DNA from: Balneolaceae bacterium UBA2956 | Lineage (GTDB): Bacteria; Bacteroidota; Rhodothermia; Balneolales; Balneolaceae | Direction: 5' to 3' | Assembly: GCA_002348545.1 (NCBI GenBank) | Contig: DEBM01000006.1 | Span: forward strand, 62,001-126,000 | DNA: 64,000 nt | Part shown: in pieces, positions 38,574 through 47,968 of the stretch | How the letters are laid out: each line of letters starts with the position of its first letter | How positions within the stretch are numbered: position 1 is the first letter of the stretch | Notes under the pieces: model-generated | The model's database searches: none | Seen by the model: the letters and a program-made list of their open reading frames with translations, nothing else | What the model was told of the DNA's origin: nothing | Made by a program: the position numbers and the translations under genes

Positions 38574-39732
38574 CTTGCTCTATTAAAAAGTTACAACCAC
38601 GCATAGATGTTGGTTCCCATCGTCCTAATATTTGAAAGTCTCCTTTCTCGTCCTTCACTCCCCGATCACCCGTCAACAAAAAGCTACAAGAATAGATATT
38701 AGCCAAATCAACTATCCCAATCCGACCTTCTTGCCCTGGCTCTAACAATTTATTGGGTTCATCCGAATCTACCACAACCACCTTTACCCATTCCGGACAC
38801 TGCAGCCACAGTCCATTGGAAGTATAAGACTGACTCAGGCACTCTGTCATCCCATACTCGGTATAAAGCTGATCGGGTAGACAATTAAATCCTTGTACTA
38901 AACGATCAAACAACTCTAATCTTGAGATGGAGCGTCTAAAGGTCTTCATACCCCCCGTTTCCATAATGGTTAACTCTTTTGGTAGGTTCAATGGTACTGT
39001 CTCTCGCTCGTGTAGTTCTATCAGGTCTAACCACCCAAACGAAGCCCCAAAAAGCATTACTTGGTGTCCCTCTGCCACGAGTTCATGTAATTGGTTCATT
39101 GGCAGGCACTGGTTTAGGGATAAGTAGCGACTTTGTTCAGTATGGTCCCACTCCATTAGCCGGTTAATCATATATAGCAAGGAAGACTGTGGGTTTTCAG
39201 AATAGCCAGGTGTATATGCCCAAATAATCCAGTTTTCCTTACCAAATCTTGCTTGCCATGATGCCCGAATAGAAGCATCATAATAGGCTGGATCTAGCAC
39301 ACGATGACGGCTCCGCTGCATTGCAGAGGTCCCACTACTAAAAAACTCTAAAGGTTGAGTACTAGCTTTCAAATTCGGGAAGTGAGTTGATATGTCCCTA
39401 TCACCTATTAAAGCATTATGAGTCCATACCTCTGCGTCTTTAAATGCTTGCACAGGCAATAAAGGAGGTAATTCATCAAAGCAGCGTGAATAATCTTCGA
39501 CTGACCAGCCTAAAGAAGTACAATACCTTTTATACACTGGATTCAAAATGTGTTGAAAAACATATATTTGGGTTAATTTTTCTTCAAAACTTAGAGCATG
39601 ATTTAAAAAAAATGGACTGGTCGATTCAGTTAATGATTTGTAGAGTTCTGGTATCTTTCTCCGTATTTGCTCAAAAGACTGATTTGGTATGGAAAAGGAC
39701 TTATTCACATCAACAAAAGTATTAGAAACCAT
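38566..39732 (-). CDS. LuxE-like acyl-protein synthetase/acyltransferase
   Basis: From ATG 39732 the product has 388 residues. Like LuxE it is an ANL-type adenylate-forming protein: S-S-G-T-S-A-M-Q-R-S (adenylate loop), Y-G-M-T-E-C (A5-like) and L-L-T-G-D-R-G are visible. The C-terminus reads S-M-R-G-C-N-F-L with a cysteine nine residues from the end, the position where LuxE carries the acyl group before handing it to LuxC. It should activate a fatty acid or other acyl group with ATP. The frame is open to 39789, but that part overlaps the NHL gene; AGGATC lies upstream of the chosen start. Confidence 0.75.
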   Translation of the reverse strand: MVSNTFVDVNKSFSIPNQSFEQIRRKIPELYKSLTESTSPFFLNHALSFEEKLTQIYVFQHILNPVYKRYCTSLGWSVEDYSRCFDELPPLLPVQAFKDAEVWTHNALIGDRDISTHFPNLKASTQPLEFFSSGTSAMQRSRHRVLDPAYYDASIRASWQARFGKENWIIWAYTPGYSENPQSSLLYMINRLMEWDHTEQSRYLSLNQCLPMNQLHELVAEGHQVMLFGASFGWLDLIELHERETVPLNLPKELTIMETGGMKTFRRSISRLELFDRLVQGFNCLPDQLYTEYGMTECLSQSYTSNGLWLQCPEWVKVVVVDSDEPNKLLEPGQEGRIGIVDLANIYSCSFLLTGDRGVKDEKGDFQILGRWEPTSMRGCNFLIEQDG

Positions 39733-39751
39733 TTCGCTTTTAGTGATCCTG

Positions 39752-40810
39752 TTATTGTATAATATCAAATGAGAACAACGCGCGCTCAAACAAGATCCAC
39801 AACCGAGTTCCTTCTCTAATTGATTCTACCCAAAGCCCATACTTTTGTTCAAACTCATCCCATTTATCGGCATAGTTTGATAAAGAAATATGCGATTGAT
39901 AAGCACGATCTCGAGTAATATCATAACTATCTAACCAAAGTCCATTGACACTCATGCGAGCAATTTTTTTGCTTTGAGCACTATTTAACTCAATATAATC
40001 GGCCTTACATTGCATGTCAGTTATATGGCCTATAGCTTCGTAGAGGACACTAAATCCAAGATAATCGCCTTTAGAATTAAAGCGATGTATTCCTTTCCTA
40101 AGCGCGTCCCAAACCTGTAAATGCCCACTACTAACAAGGCACAGTTTTTCTGGTTTCCAGCTGGAATTAGCTATGAAAAGATCTAGTCCCATACCATAAT
40201 CTGTGTTAGCTCTGCTAATATCCAAACTAGATAAATAGTGCAATTCATGATCTAAAATTTTGACACGCCCATTTTCACGGTCTGCTACATATATTTTTAG
40301 TCCATTTTTACTAGCTAGATCAGTCGGTGTATTTAACGATTCTGTTCCATGACCAATTCCACCTGCCTCAATACCTAGCTGTCCATCTGTTGTAAAAAGA
40401 TACATCTTATGCTCGGTCTGATCACTAACAATGACTCCATTAAGTCCCTTTACCATGGCTGAAGCTTGGGTAAAGGTAGCTATAGGTATAGGATTGACCA
40501 TTGAACTGTAATGGCTAATGCCCTGTGATTCGGATAATTTTGCTAAATATTGGCTTGTTGTATTATCCGCAATTTGCTGATTAAGTATATTAGCTTGTTG
40601 AATCGTATCGATTCTGACCTCGGCTACAACTCCACCATTTTTAGCTACACTTCCAAATATCACCAACCATATATATGAGACTATAAGAAACACCGCCCTT
40701 TCTGGTGCTTTTTTTCTAAACAAATGACGGGATTGCAAAATAGATTTAGGGATTCGGGTGGCTAATAAAGCCCTTAAATTACGGTAGATATGATTACAGA
40801 ACATATTCAT
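39752..40810 (-). CDS. NHL-type beta-propeller protein with N-terminal membrane anchor
   Basis: The 352-residue product has a basic N-terminus and one hydrophobic segment (A-V-F-L-I-V-S-Y-I-W-L-V-I-F-G, about residues 39-53). Repeats of NHL/six-bladed propeller type follow: L-N-G-V-I-V-S-D-Q, K-M-Y-L-F-T-T-D-G-Q and N-T-P-T-D-L-A...I-Y-V-A-D-R-E-N-G-R-V-K-I-L-D. It is probably periplasmic and anchored. The function is not known. It overlaps the purD stop by four bases (ATGA) and precedes the LuxE-like gene by 19 bases, so it is likely in one transcription unit with both. Confidence 0.7.
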   Translation of the reverse strand: MNMFCNHIYRNLRALLATRIPKSILQSRHLFRKKAPERAVFLIVSYIWLVIFGSVAKNGGVVAEVRIDTIQQANILNQQIADNTTSQYLAKLSESQGISHYSSMVNPIPIATFTQASAMVKGLNGVIVSDQTEHKMYLFTTDGQLGIEAGGIGHGTESLNTPTDLASKNGLKIYVADRENGRVKILDHELHYLSSLDISRANTDYGMGLDLFIANSSWKPEKLCLVSSGHLQVWDALRKGIHRFNSKGDYLGFSVLYEAIGHITDMQCKADYIELNSAQSKKIARMSVNGLWLDSYDITRDRAYQSHISLSNYADKWDEFEQKYGLWVESIREGTRLWILFERALFSFDIIQ

Positions 40811-42090
40811 GAAACATGGTTCAATCCTTTAGCACCAATATCTTTACGATAAAACATATCCTCAAACGAAATGGCTTCAAGACCTTTATATGCCATCGAA
40901 ATCGACTCATGTAGTGTTTCACCGGTACCAACCACATTCAGTACCCGCCCACCTGCAGTGCATAGTTGGCCTCCATACTGCTTTGTACCTGCATGAAAAA
41001 TTTGAAAGTCATCAGTTTGTTGGATCTTATCTACACCAAAAATCGGAAAATCTTTCTGATAACTAAGTGGATAGCCTCCCGAAACAAGAACCACTGTTGT
41101 TCTGTATTGATCATCAAATACGATGTCTTCGCCTTGAAGTGCTCCCTTTGTGCTTTGAACTAAGTGAGTAAGTAAATCACTTTGGAGCCTGGGTATAATA
41201 ACCTGACATTCTGGATCACCAAACCTGCAGTTAAATTCAACCACCTTGGGACCTTCAGGAGTCATCATTAAACCTACATATAAAAACCCTTTAAAGGGAT
41301 TCCCTTCAGCGGCCATACCTGCTACAGTGGGGGCGATAATTTGTTCGGAGACCATTTGAAGCATATCTTTTTGAAGAAGCGGCGATGGTGAGTATGCCCC
41401 CATCCCACCTGTATTTGGACCTTTGTCACCATCGAGTTGTCGCTTATGATCCTGTGCAGTTCCTATTATTTCGAAGTGTTCCCCATCACACAAAGCAAAA
41501 ACGGATGCTTCCTCACCAGGCATGAATTCTTCGAGTACCAATGTCTGTGCTGCGGCTCGCAATGTACCCTTGAAAAGCTCTTCCAAGCCAGCCAAAAGCT
41601 CTTCTCTATTTTCAGGAATCAACACTCCTTTCCCACCTGCTAGCCCATCTGCTTTTAATACTACGGGATACTCATTTTTGGCGTCCACGTATTCTAGAAC
41701 TTGGGTAAAATAATCTCCTTCAAACGCCTTATACGCTGCTGTAGGTATATCATGACGTACCATAAAATCCTTGGCAAATTGTTTACTACCCTCTAATCGT
41801 GCAGCGACTGTACTAGGTCCGAAAACAGAATGCCCTTTCCCTTCTAAAAAGTCAGATATTCCAGCTACTAAAGGTTGCTCTGGGCCAACGACCGTAAGTC
41901 CAATTTCTTTTTTTTCAATGAACTCAAGCACTTTTTCAAAATCTAAAGCATTCAAAGCTACATTCACTCCACATGCCTGAGTTCCTGGATTACCTGGTGC
42001 TATAAACAAGGTATCACATAAAGGTGATCGAGATAAAGCCCATGCCAATGCGTGTTCTCTTCCACCACTTCCTATTAGTAATACCTTCAT
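40807..42090 (-). CDS. purD: Phosphoribosylamine-glycine ligase (GAR synthetase)
   Basis: The 427-residue ATP-grasp enzyme joins glycine to 5-phosphoribosylamine, the second step of purine synthesis. It starts M-K-V-L-L-I-G-S-G-G-R-E-H-A-L-A-W, which is diagnostic for PurD. V-V-L-K-A-D-G-L-A-G-G-K-G-V, G-P-N-T-G-G-M-G-A-Y and V-V-E-F-N-C-R-F-G-D-P-E are the ATP-grasp and metal-binding segments. tpiA ends four bases upstream, and the NHL gene overlaps by four bases downstream. Other purine genes in the window (purK, purE, purB) are not linked to it. Confidence 0.97.
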   Translation of the reverse strand: MKVLLIGSGGREHALAWALSRSPLCDTLFIAPGNPGTQACGVNVALNALDFEKVLEFIEKKEIGLTVVGPEQPLVAGISDFLEGKGHSVFGPSTVAARLEGSKQFAKDFMVRHDIPTAAYKAFEGDYFTQVLEYVDAKNEYPVVLKADGLAGGKGVLIPENREELLAGLEELFKGTLRAAAQTLVLEEFMPGEEASVFALCDGEHFEIIGTAQDHKRQLDGDKGPNTGGMGAYSPSPLLQKDMLQMVSEQIIAPTVAGMAAEGNPFKGFLYVGLMMTPEGPKVVEFNCRFGDPECQVIIPRLQSDLLTHLVQSTKGALQGEDIVFDDQYRTTVVLVSGGYPLSYQKDFPIFGVDKIQQTDDFQIFHAGTKQYGGQLCTAGGRVLNVVGTGETLHESISMAYKGLEAISFEDMFYRKDIGAKGLNHVS

Positions 42091-42094
42091 AGTA

Positions 42095-42904
42095 CTAATC
42101 TTCCTCTAAGGTTGTTGGAGAATCGATCTCTCTGACAGAATTGGTTAAGCTTTCTGCTATCTCAATGATGCTAACAAAACTTTTTGCATCCAAACTTGCG
42201 CCTCCAATCAAACCACCATCAACATCTGGTTGGCTTAATAACTCCTGGGCATTAGCAGGCTTCATACTACCTCCGTAGATTATACGTATAGCATTAGCAG
42301 CGTCTCCAAATTGTTCAGCTAGAATTGATCGTATAAACGCATGCATTTCTTGTGCTTGTTCTGGGCTGGCAGTCTCTCCAGTACCAATAGCCCAAACAGG
42401 TTCGTAAGCGACAACTACTTGAACGGCCTGCTCATAGGTTAGACCTTCGAATGTAGCTAAGGTTTGTGCTTTAACCACCTCGAAATGTCGGTTTTCTTTT
42501 CGTTCATCTAATAGTTCCCCCACACAAACTACTGGTGCTAGTTCATTGCGTAGGGCAGTTTGTAATTTTTTATGTACTAAAGCGTCATCTTCATGATAAT
42601 AAGCACGACGCTCAGAGTGCCCTAGAAGTACGTAACTACAACCTGCCTCTACCAACATAGATGCGCTTATTTCACCAGTATACGCCCCTTTTTCTGCTTC
42701 GTGTATATTTTGTGCCCCCACGAGAACATCGCTTTTGTGAAGTTGATCGATTGCAATCGATAATGACACAAAACTCGGACAAACTAATACATCTATATCT
42801 TCAGAAATAGCCGGTTTTTGATTCTTTATGACTGATAATAAGTCAAAGGTAAACTGTTCTCCCCCATTCATCTTCCAGTTACCTGCAATTAAAAATTTAC
42901 GCAT
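42095..42904 (-). CDS. tpiA: Triosephosphate isomerase
   Basis: The 269-residue glycolytic enzyme interconverts dihydroxyacetone phosphate and glyceraldehyde 3-phosphate. It starts with the substrate-binding lysine in A-G-N-W-K-M-N-G, has the catalytic histidine in L-L-G-H-S-E-R-R and the catalytic glutamate in A-Y-E-P-V-W-A-I-G-T-G, the last running into the flexible lid. The phosphate-binding I-I-Y-G-G-S-M-K and G-G-L-I-G-G-A-S-L segments are present. A short acidic tail of about 15 residues extends beyond the usual end. It lies 18 bases after the thioredoxin-like gene and four before purD. Confidence 0.98.
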   Translation of the reverse strand: MRKFLIAGNWKMNGGEQFTFDLLSVIKNQKPAISEDIDVLVCPSFVSLSIAIDQLHKSDVLVGAQNIHEAEKGAYTGEISASMLVEAGCSYVLLGHSERRAYYHEDDALVHKKLQTALRNELAPVVCVGELLDERKENRHFEVVKAQTLATFEGLTYEQAVQVVVAYEPVWAIGTGETASPEQAQEMHAFIRSILAEQFGDAANAIRIIYGGSMKPANAQELLSQPDVDGGLIGGASLDAKSFVSIIEIAESLTNSVREIDSPTTLEED

Positions 42905-42922
42905 AATATCGAAATTGTAGTA

Positions 42923-44347
42923 TTAGTTCGAGTTTAAGTGTGGTATGAGGTAGGGGATAAAATCATCCAATTCCTCCCCAATAAATTTCCTGATAATTCG
43001 GCCTTCAGCATCGAGGAGTATCCACGTTGGATAGTATTGGATATTGAAAGTTTCAACCAGGGATTTTCGATTCATCGTATGCGGTTCTGCGATAGACCAA
43101 AAGCGATCTCTTTCTTCAAAAAACGCCCAAATTGTGGTTTTACTTTCGTCAAAGGCCATGGTATAAATTTGGAATCCTCGAGGAGAAAATAGTTGATAAC
43201 TAATCGTTAATTCCTCGTATTGTTGCTGATATAATCCATTTTCCATTAGGGTAAATTCTAGTAAAGTAGGGGCTCCTTTAATACTCTCTTCATTAATAGT
43301 ATCCCCTTCTGTGCTAACAAAACTAAAGGCTGGAATAAAAGTACCCGGCGTTAAATCTTCGAGCTCAAAACGCATATTTTTATACCAAAATGATAAATCT
43401 TCTTCGTCTTCGTAGAAGTGCCTAAATCGCGCTATGCTCTCTTTCCCTTGCTCTATTCGCAAGGAATCATAGTACAACTCTATAAGCATTTGATCAATTA
43501 CTCGGGTTTGCTCTTTATCAGAAACAATTGACTTTAATGAATCCAAATATTTAACACCTTTGTCAAATCCATTGATTGTACTTATATAGTCCTTTCCAAC
43601 TGTTATGGCAAGTCCCAAAGACTGTTCATTTTCGAGACCTTCATTTATGAGCGACATCATTTTTTGTTGGTCAATGTCTGAGAGAATTAGAACTGCCGCC
43701 TCTAGTGCAAATGAAGAGGCAAACGTTCCAGGATAATCCTTATGCACCTCTTCATATAAATTGGCCCATTTTCGTAATTCATCGGCAATAGCGGTATCCG
43801 CAAGTGCTCCCATAGCAATAAATCGCCTAGTGCGGGTAAATCCTGCATCAACTCGATCAAAAACATCTACCGCTCGCTGCTCTCTTGAATCTACCTTCAA
43901 TGTTTGGCCAATCTCTGGGAATTCTCCAGTGAATAGTACTGAATCATCTGGAGCCAATAATACTCTCATGTTCAAAATTGGACTCCTATCGCGACTTATT
44001 TGGAGAGGATAAGCTCCAGCTTCATTGAAGCTTATTGTGCTCTCAATTCTACCCATACTATCGGTTTTACCAATAAATAGGGTGTCTATCGAACTATTTT
44101 CCGTTTTTTGAGAGTATAACAAGAATTCAAAACCTTGACGATTACGAGTTTGATCCAAAGAATCCGTTACATCAATTTCAACAGCAAAGAAACTCGTATT
44201 CATTAGCTCAGGTCGGTCACATCGGCTTCCAATTAAAATAAATATTATAATGAATAAAGCCTTTTTGATGCCCAAACGGATGGTAACTCCCTCAAAGAAT
44301 AGGGGTCTTTTTGATATTTGTCCGTTCATTTTTTTCCTTACTGCCAT
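42923..44347 (-). CDS. Thioredoxin-fold (TlpA/redoxin-like) envelope protein lacking the CxxC
   Basis: The 474-residue product has a hydrophobic signal segment (A-L-F-I-I-I-F-I-L-I-G) near residues 28-38 and one cysteine shortly after. A long middle region of about 280 residues resembles the DUF4369-type N-terminus of Bacteroidota TlpA proteins. The C-terminal 130 residues have the TlpA fold order: P-G-T-F-I-P-A-F-S-F-V-S, then P-T-L-L-E-F-T-L-M-E-N-G-L where W-C-x-x-C would be expected, and finally Y-P-T-W-I-L-L-D-A-E-G-R-I with the cis-proline. With no active-site cysteines it is unlikely to be a disulfide reductase. Confidence 0.75.
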   Translation of the reverse strand: MAVRKKMNGQISKRPLFFEGVTIRLGIKKALFIIIFILIGSRCDRPELMNTSFFAVEIDVTDSLDQTRNRQGFEFLLYSQKTENSSIDTLFIGKTDSMGRIESTISFNEAGAYPLQISRDRSPILNMRVLLAPDDSVLFTGEFPEIGQTLKVDSREQRAVDVFDRVDAGFTRTRRFIAMGALADTAIADELRKWANLYEEVHKDYPGTFASSFALEAAVLILSDIDQQKMMSLINEGLENEQSLGLAITVGKDYISTINGFDKGVKYLDSLKSIVSDKEQTRVIDQMLIELYYDSLRIEQGKESIARFRHFYEDEEDLSFWYKNMRFELEDLTPGTFIPAFSFVSTEGDTINEESIKGAPTLLEFTLMENGLYQQQYEELTISYQLFSPRGFQIYTMAFDESKTTIWAFFEERDRFWSIAEPHTMNRKSLVETFNIQYYPTWILLDAEGRIIRKFIGEELDDFIPYLIPHLNSN

Positions 44348-44398
44348 TAATGCTGTTATTATTGGCTTGTTTCTTTACTACAATTTTAGATTAAATTC

Positions 44399-45856
44399 TC
44401 AATCCAAATATTTGCGAACAAATTCATTAGCCATTTTAGGATTTGCTTTTCCCTTAGAGACCTTCATCACCTGCCCAACAAAAAATCCCATTAATTGCTT
44501 TTTTCCATCTTTATATCTCCTTGCTTCATCTGGGTTGGTGCTAATAACTTGCTTAACCAGTTCATCCATATAATTTGAATCCGATACCTGTAATAGATTT
44601 AACGATTTGGCCAATTCAAGTGGTGGAGTATCCTGTTCTAACATAGCATTAAAAATAGTCTGCTGGGCAGTAGAGCTTATCTTATCTGAAGTTCTTAAGT
44701 CTAATAACTCTGCCAATCTTGATACTGACAGAGAAAATTCTTGTATGCTAATACTCTGATCATTTAACACCCGGAGTACGTCACTTAAGACTAAACTAAC
44801 TGTAGCTTTTACATGACCGCTTTCAGAGATCAACTCTTCAAAAAAATCTGCTAAATATCGATTCTCCGTTAAGGTAACTGCGTCAATTTCACTGAGTTGA
44901 TATTGCTCCACAAATCGCTTTTGACGAATATGAGCAAGCTCGGGTAACTCTGCCTTAATGTCTTCTAATAAATCATCAGTCACGATAATGGGTGGAAGAT
45001 CTGGATCCGGAAAGTATCGGTAATCGTGCGCCTCTTCCTTTGATCGCATGATACGAGTTTCCATTTTGCTGGTGTCCCATAGCCGGGTTTGTTGCACGAC
45101 TTCTCCCCCGGCTTCTATGAGTGCTATTTGCCGATAAATTTCGAAATCAATGGCTTTTTCAACGTTCCTAAATGAGTTCATGTTTTTAAGCTCTGTACGT
45201 ATACCAAATTTTTCTTTTCCCCTTAGTCTTACCGATACATTAGCATCGCATCGAAGACTTCCCTCTTCCATATTTCCATCGCAAACCTCAAGGTATTGAA
45301 CAATCTGCTTTATCTTTGTAAGGTAGGCATATGCTTCTTTTGGAGTGCGTAAATCTGGTTCTGAAACTATTTCAATTAAAGGAGTGCCTGCACGGTTTAG
45401 ATCGACTAGCGTGTTGTAAGGATCTTGATCATGAATGGATTTCCCAGCGTCCTCTTCCATGTGGATTCGAGTAATTCCTATACGTTTAATGCCTCCTCCT
45501 ACCTCTATATCTATGTATCCACCTTCGCAAATAGGCGTATCAAACTGTGAAATTTGGTACCCTTTTGGGAGGTCAGGATAAAAATAATTCTTTCTGGCAA
45601 ATATTGATTTGGGTGCAATAGAGCAATTAGTAGCCAAACCCATTTTAATGATATAACGAATGAGATTCTCATTTACTAATGGTAAAGTACCTGGATGTCC
45701 TAAACACAGTGGACTAATTTGGGTATTAGGAGCTTGGCCATATTGCGCAACTACTGGGGCAAATGCTTTACTTTGAGTTAATAATTGGGCATGTACCTCT
45801 AAACCAATTATCGCCTCAAAATCTTTATGATCGATAGTGTTCATAACTCTACTCAT
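44399..45856 (-). CDS. gatB: Aspartyl/glutamyl-tRNA amidotransferase subunit B
   Basis: The 485-residue protein is the GatB subunit of the enzyme that converts misacylated Glu-tRNA-Gln (and Asp-tRNA-Asn) to the amide. The N-terminal I-I-G-L-E-V-H-A-Q-L, the P-L-C-L-G-H-P-G-T-L-P segment, F-A-R-K-N-Y-F-Y-P-D-L-P-K-G-Y-Q-I-S and H-M-E-E-D-A-G-K-S are family signatures. The C-terminal YqeY-like domain contains V-G-Q-V-M-K and G-K-A-N-P. gatA and gatC are elsewhere. ATG 45844 is an alternative start. The thioredoxin-like gene follows after 51 bases on the same strand. Confidence 0.97.
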   Translation of the reverse strand: MSRVMNTIDHKDFEAIIGLEVHAQLLTQSKAFAPVVAQYGQAPNTQISPLCLGHPGTLPLVNENLIRYIIKMGLATNCSIAPKSIFARKNYFYPDLPKGYQISQFDTPICEGGYIDIEVGGGIKRIGITRIHMEEDAGKSIHDQDPYNTLVDLNRAGTPLIEIVSEPDLRTPKEAYAYLTKIKQIVQYLEVCDGNMEEGSLRCDANVSVRLRGKEKFGIRTELKNMNSFRNVEKAIDFEIYRQIALIEAGGEVVQQTRLWDTSKMETRIMRSKEEAHDYRYFPDPDLPPIIVTDDLLEDIKAELPELAHIRQKRFVEQYQLSEIDAVTLTENRYLADFFEELISESGHVKATVSLVLSDVLRVLNDQSISIQEFSLSVSRLAELLDLRTSDKISSTAQQTIFNAMLEQDTPPLELAKSLNLLQVSDSNYMDELVKQVISTNPDEARRYKDGKKQLMGFFVGQVMKVSKGKANPKMANEFVRKYLD

Positions 45857-46328
45857 TCTATTAACTTAGATTTAAAAGATATTAAAGTTGACGCTTAGTA
45901 TTTCTGTTTTTTTCTCATGTCTACAGACTATAATTGCAAGTAAAACCATGCTTTTACAATTCGCATTTTTTTTGTCAAGTTTATTTCACACCTTTAAATT
46001 CTAGTATCCTCCAAATAAAAGACCTATTAACTATTTTGCTTTTGTGCAACAGAAGCTCACAAGTATCAGTACTAGTGATTGAGCTTCTAGGCTTCAAAGA
46101 TTATTAAAAAAAAAAGATGGAAACCAAGCTACAGATAATCAATGACTTAAAGGTACTTTTTTGGCACTACTTTTCTGAAACCTAAAGCTAATTTTGAGAG
46201 TTATTGATAAGCTCCTTATTATTGTTTGGAGAATGATATGTTGAAACTCAATTGAATGCTTGTTATCTCTCAAGTATTATCCCATTTAGCCAAATAAAAG
46301 ACTGCTTAAAACGATATAAAACAGAGCT
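45857..46328. other. Intergenic region between gatB and pckA
   Basis: The 472 bases between these divergent genes hold no open frame I can support. A 13-base direct repeat CCAAATAAAAGAC lies at 46011-46023 and again at 46290-46302, the second just upstream of pckA. I see no riboswitch consensus and no terminator. The region presumably contains divergent promoters. Confidence 0.5.
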
Positions 46329-47933
46329 ATGAAAGCCAACTACAATGTACATCCCCGAAGTAAGATGGGACTAGACTATATAGGATTAGACAAAAACGAT
46401 GAAGTGTACTGGAATTTAAACCCACCAGAACTCTATGAACATGCCATTATTCATGGGGAAGCAACGTTAACCACTGATCATGCCTTACTCGTACACACAG
46501 GTAAATTTACTGGTCGCTCCCCAAAAGACCGTTTTATTATAGAGCAGCCTTCAATACAAGATGAAATAGATTGGGGTGAAATAAATCAACCCGCTAGTGA
46601 GGACGTATTTAATAATCTCTTTAGCAAAATCCAGAAATATCTCAGGGATAGACGTCTTTTTGTTAAAGATGCTTTTTGTGGTGCCGATACTAATAACCGA
46701 TTAACCGTAAGGGTAGTTAGTGAAGTGGCCTACCATGCCCTGTTCACGCACAATATGTTTATCCGCCCTAGTGAGACGGAATTAGTGAATATTGAACCAG
46801 ATTTTACAGTCTTAGCAGCCCCTTTTTTCGAAGCAGATCCAAAAGTCGATGGAACAAATAGCAGTACCTTTATTCTCTGTAATTTTGAGAAGAAGATTAT
46901 ACTTATCGGCGGAACTATGTATTCTGGCGAGGTAAAAAAAGGTATATTTTCAGTGATGAATTATTTACTTCCCAAAAAGGGTATTATGGCCATGCATTGC
47001 TCTGCAAATCATGACAAATATGGGAAATCTGCTGTATTTTTCGGACTCTCAGGAACAGGAAAAACGACGCTATCTGCTGATCCCTCAAAAACTCTAATAG
47101 GTGATGATGAGCACGGCTGGAGCGATGAGGGAATATTCAACTTTGAAGGCGGATGTTACGCTAAGACGATTAATCTTAGTGAAAAAAGTGAGCCCATGAT
47201 TTATGCAACCACCAAGATGCCTGGTACTATACTTGAGAATGTAATTTTAGATAAAAATCGAGAACCCGATTTTAATGATGTAAGTCTTACTCAAAATACG
47301 CGGTGTTCATATCCTATCAACTTTATTCCAAATGCCAGCGAGACTGGTATGGGAAATCATCCTGAGAATATTATTTTCCTTACGGCAGATGCCTTTGGGG
47401 TACTACCACCTATCTCAAGACTTACGCCCGAACAGGCTATGTACCATTTTATAAGTGGATATACTGCAAAAGTAGCCGGAACCGAAAGAGGTGTTACTGA
47501 GCCACAAGCAACCTTTTCGGCTTGTTTTGGATCCCCTTTTATGCCTTTACATCCAACTGTATATGCTGAGTTATTGGCTGATAAAATCAAAAAGCATAAA
47601 GCGAAAGTTTGGATGGTAAATACCGGATGGACTGGTGGTGAATTTGGTACTGGGAAACGTATAAAATTACAGTATACCCGGAAAATGCTCAGTGAGGCCA
47701 TCGACGGAAAACTTAATAATATGGAATACGTAAAAGATCCAATCTTTGGATTCCAAGTGCCCATTCAAGTACCTGATGTCCCCTCCAAAATTTTGATCCC
47801 TCGATATACTTGGGAGGATGCAATGGAGTATGATAAAAAAGCTAAAGAATTAGCACAAATGTTTGTATACAATTTTAAGCAGTTTGAATCCCAAGCCAGC
47901 AAATCACTTTTAAATGCCGCCCCAAGACTGTAA
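46329..47933 (+). CDS. pckA: Phosphoenolpyruvate carboxykinase (ATP)
   Basis: The 534-residue enzyme converts oxaloacetate and ATP to PEP and CO2 in gluconeogenesis. The ATP-type P-loop G-L-S-G-T-G-K-T-T-L-S-A-D-P, the substrate segment H-T-G-K-F-T-G-R-S-P-K-D-R-F, the metal-binding I-G-D-D-E-H-G-W and the F-N-F-E-G-G-C-Y-A-K motif are all present, separating it from the GTP type. Length is normal. It stands alone and is convergent with prfA (35 bases between stops). Confidence 0.98.
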   Translation: MKANYNVHPRSKMGLDYIGLDKNDEVYWNLNPPELYEHAIIHGEATLTTDHALLVHTGKFTGRSPKDRFIIEQPSIQDEIDWGEINQPASEDVFNNLFSKIQKYLRDRRLFVKDAFCGADTNNRLTVRVVSEVAYHALFTHNMFIRPSETELVNIEPDFTVLAAPFFEADPKVDGTNSSTFILCNFEKKIILIGGTMYSGEVKKGIFSVMNYLLPKKGIMAMHCSANHDKYGKSAVFFGLSGTGKTTLSADPSKTLIGDDEHGWSDEGIFNFEGGCYAKTINLSEKSEPMIYATTKMPGTILENVILDKNREPDFNDVSLTQNTRCSYPINFIPNASETGMGNHPENIIFLTADAFGVLPPISRLTPEQAMYHFISGYTAKVAGTERGVTEPQATFSACFGSPFMPLHPTVYAELLADKIKKHKAKVWMVNTGWTGGEFGTGKRIKLQYTRKMLSEAIDGKLNNMEYVKDPIFGFQVPIQVPDVPSKILIPRYTWEDAMEYDKKAKELAQMFVYNFKQFESQASKSLLNAAPRL

Positions 47934-47968
47934 TTCAATATCCTGCAGAATCGGTAAACGTGTAAATA

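Noticed and set aside
37302..39732. Bioluminescence (lux) operon
   Set aside because: Only LuxC- and LuxE-like genes are present; no luxA, luxB or luxD gene is in the window.
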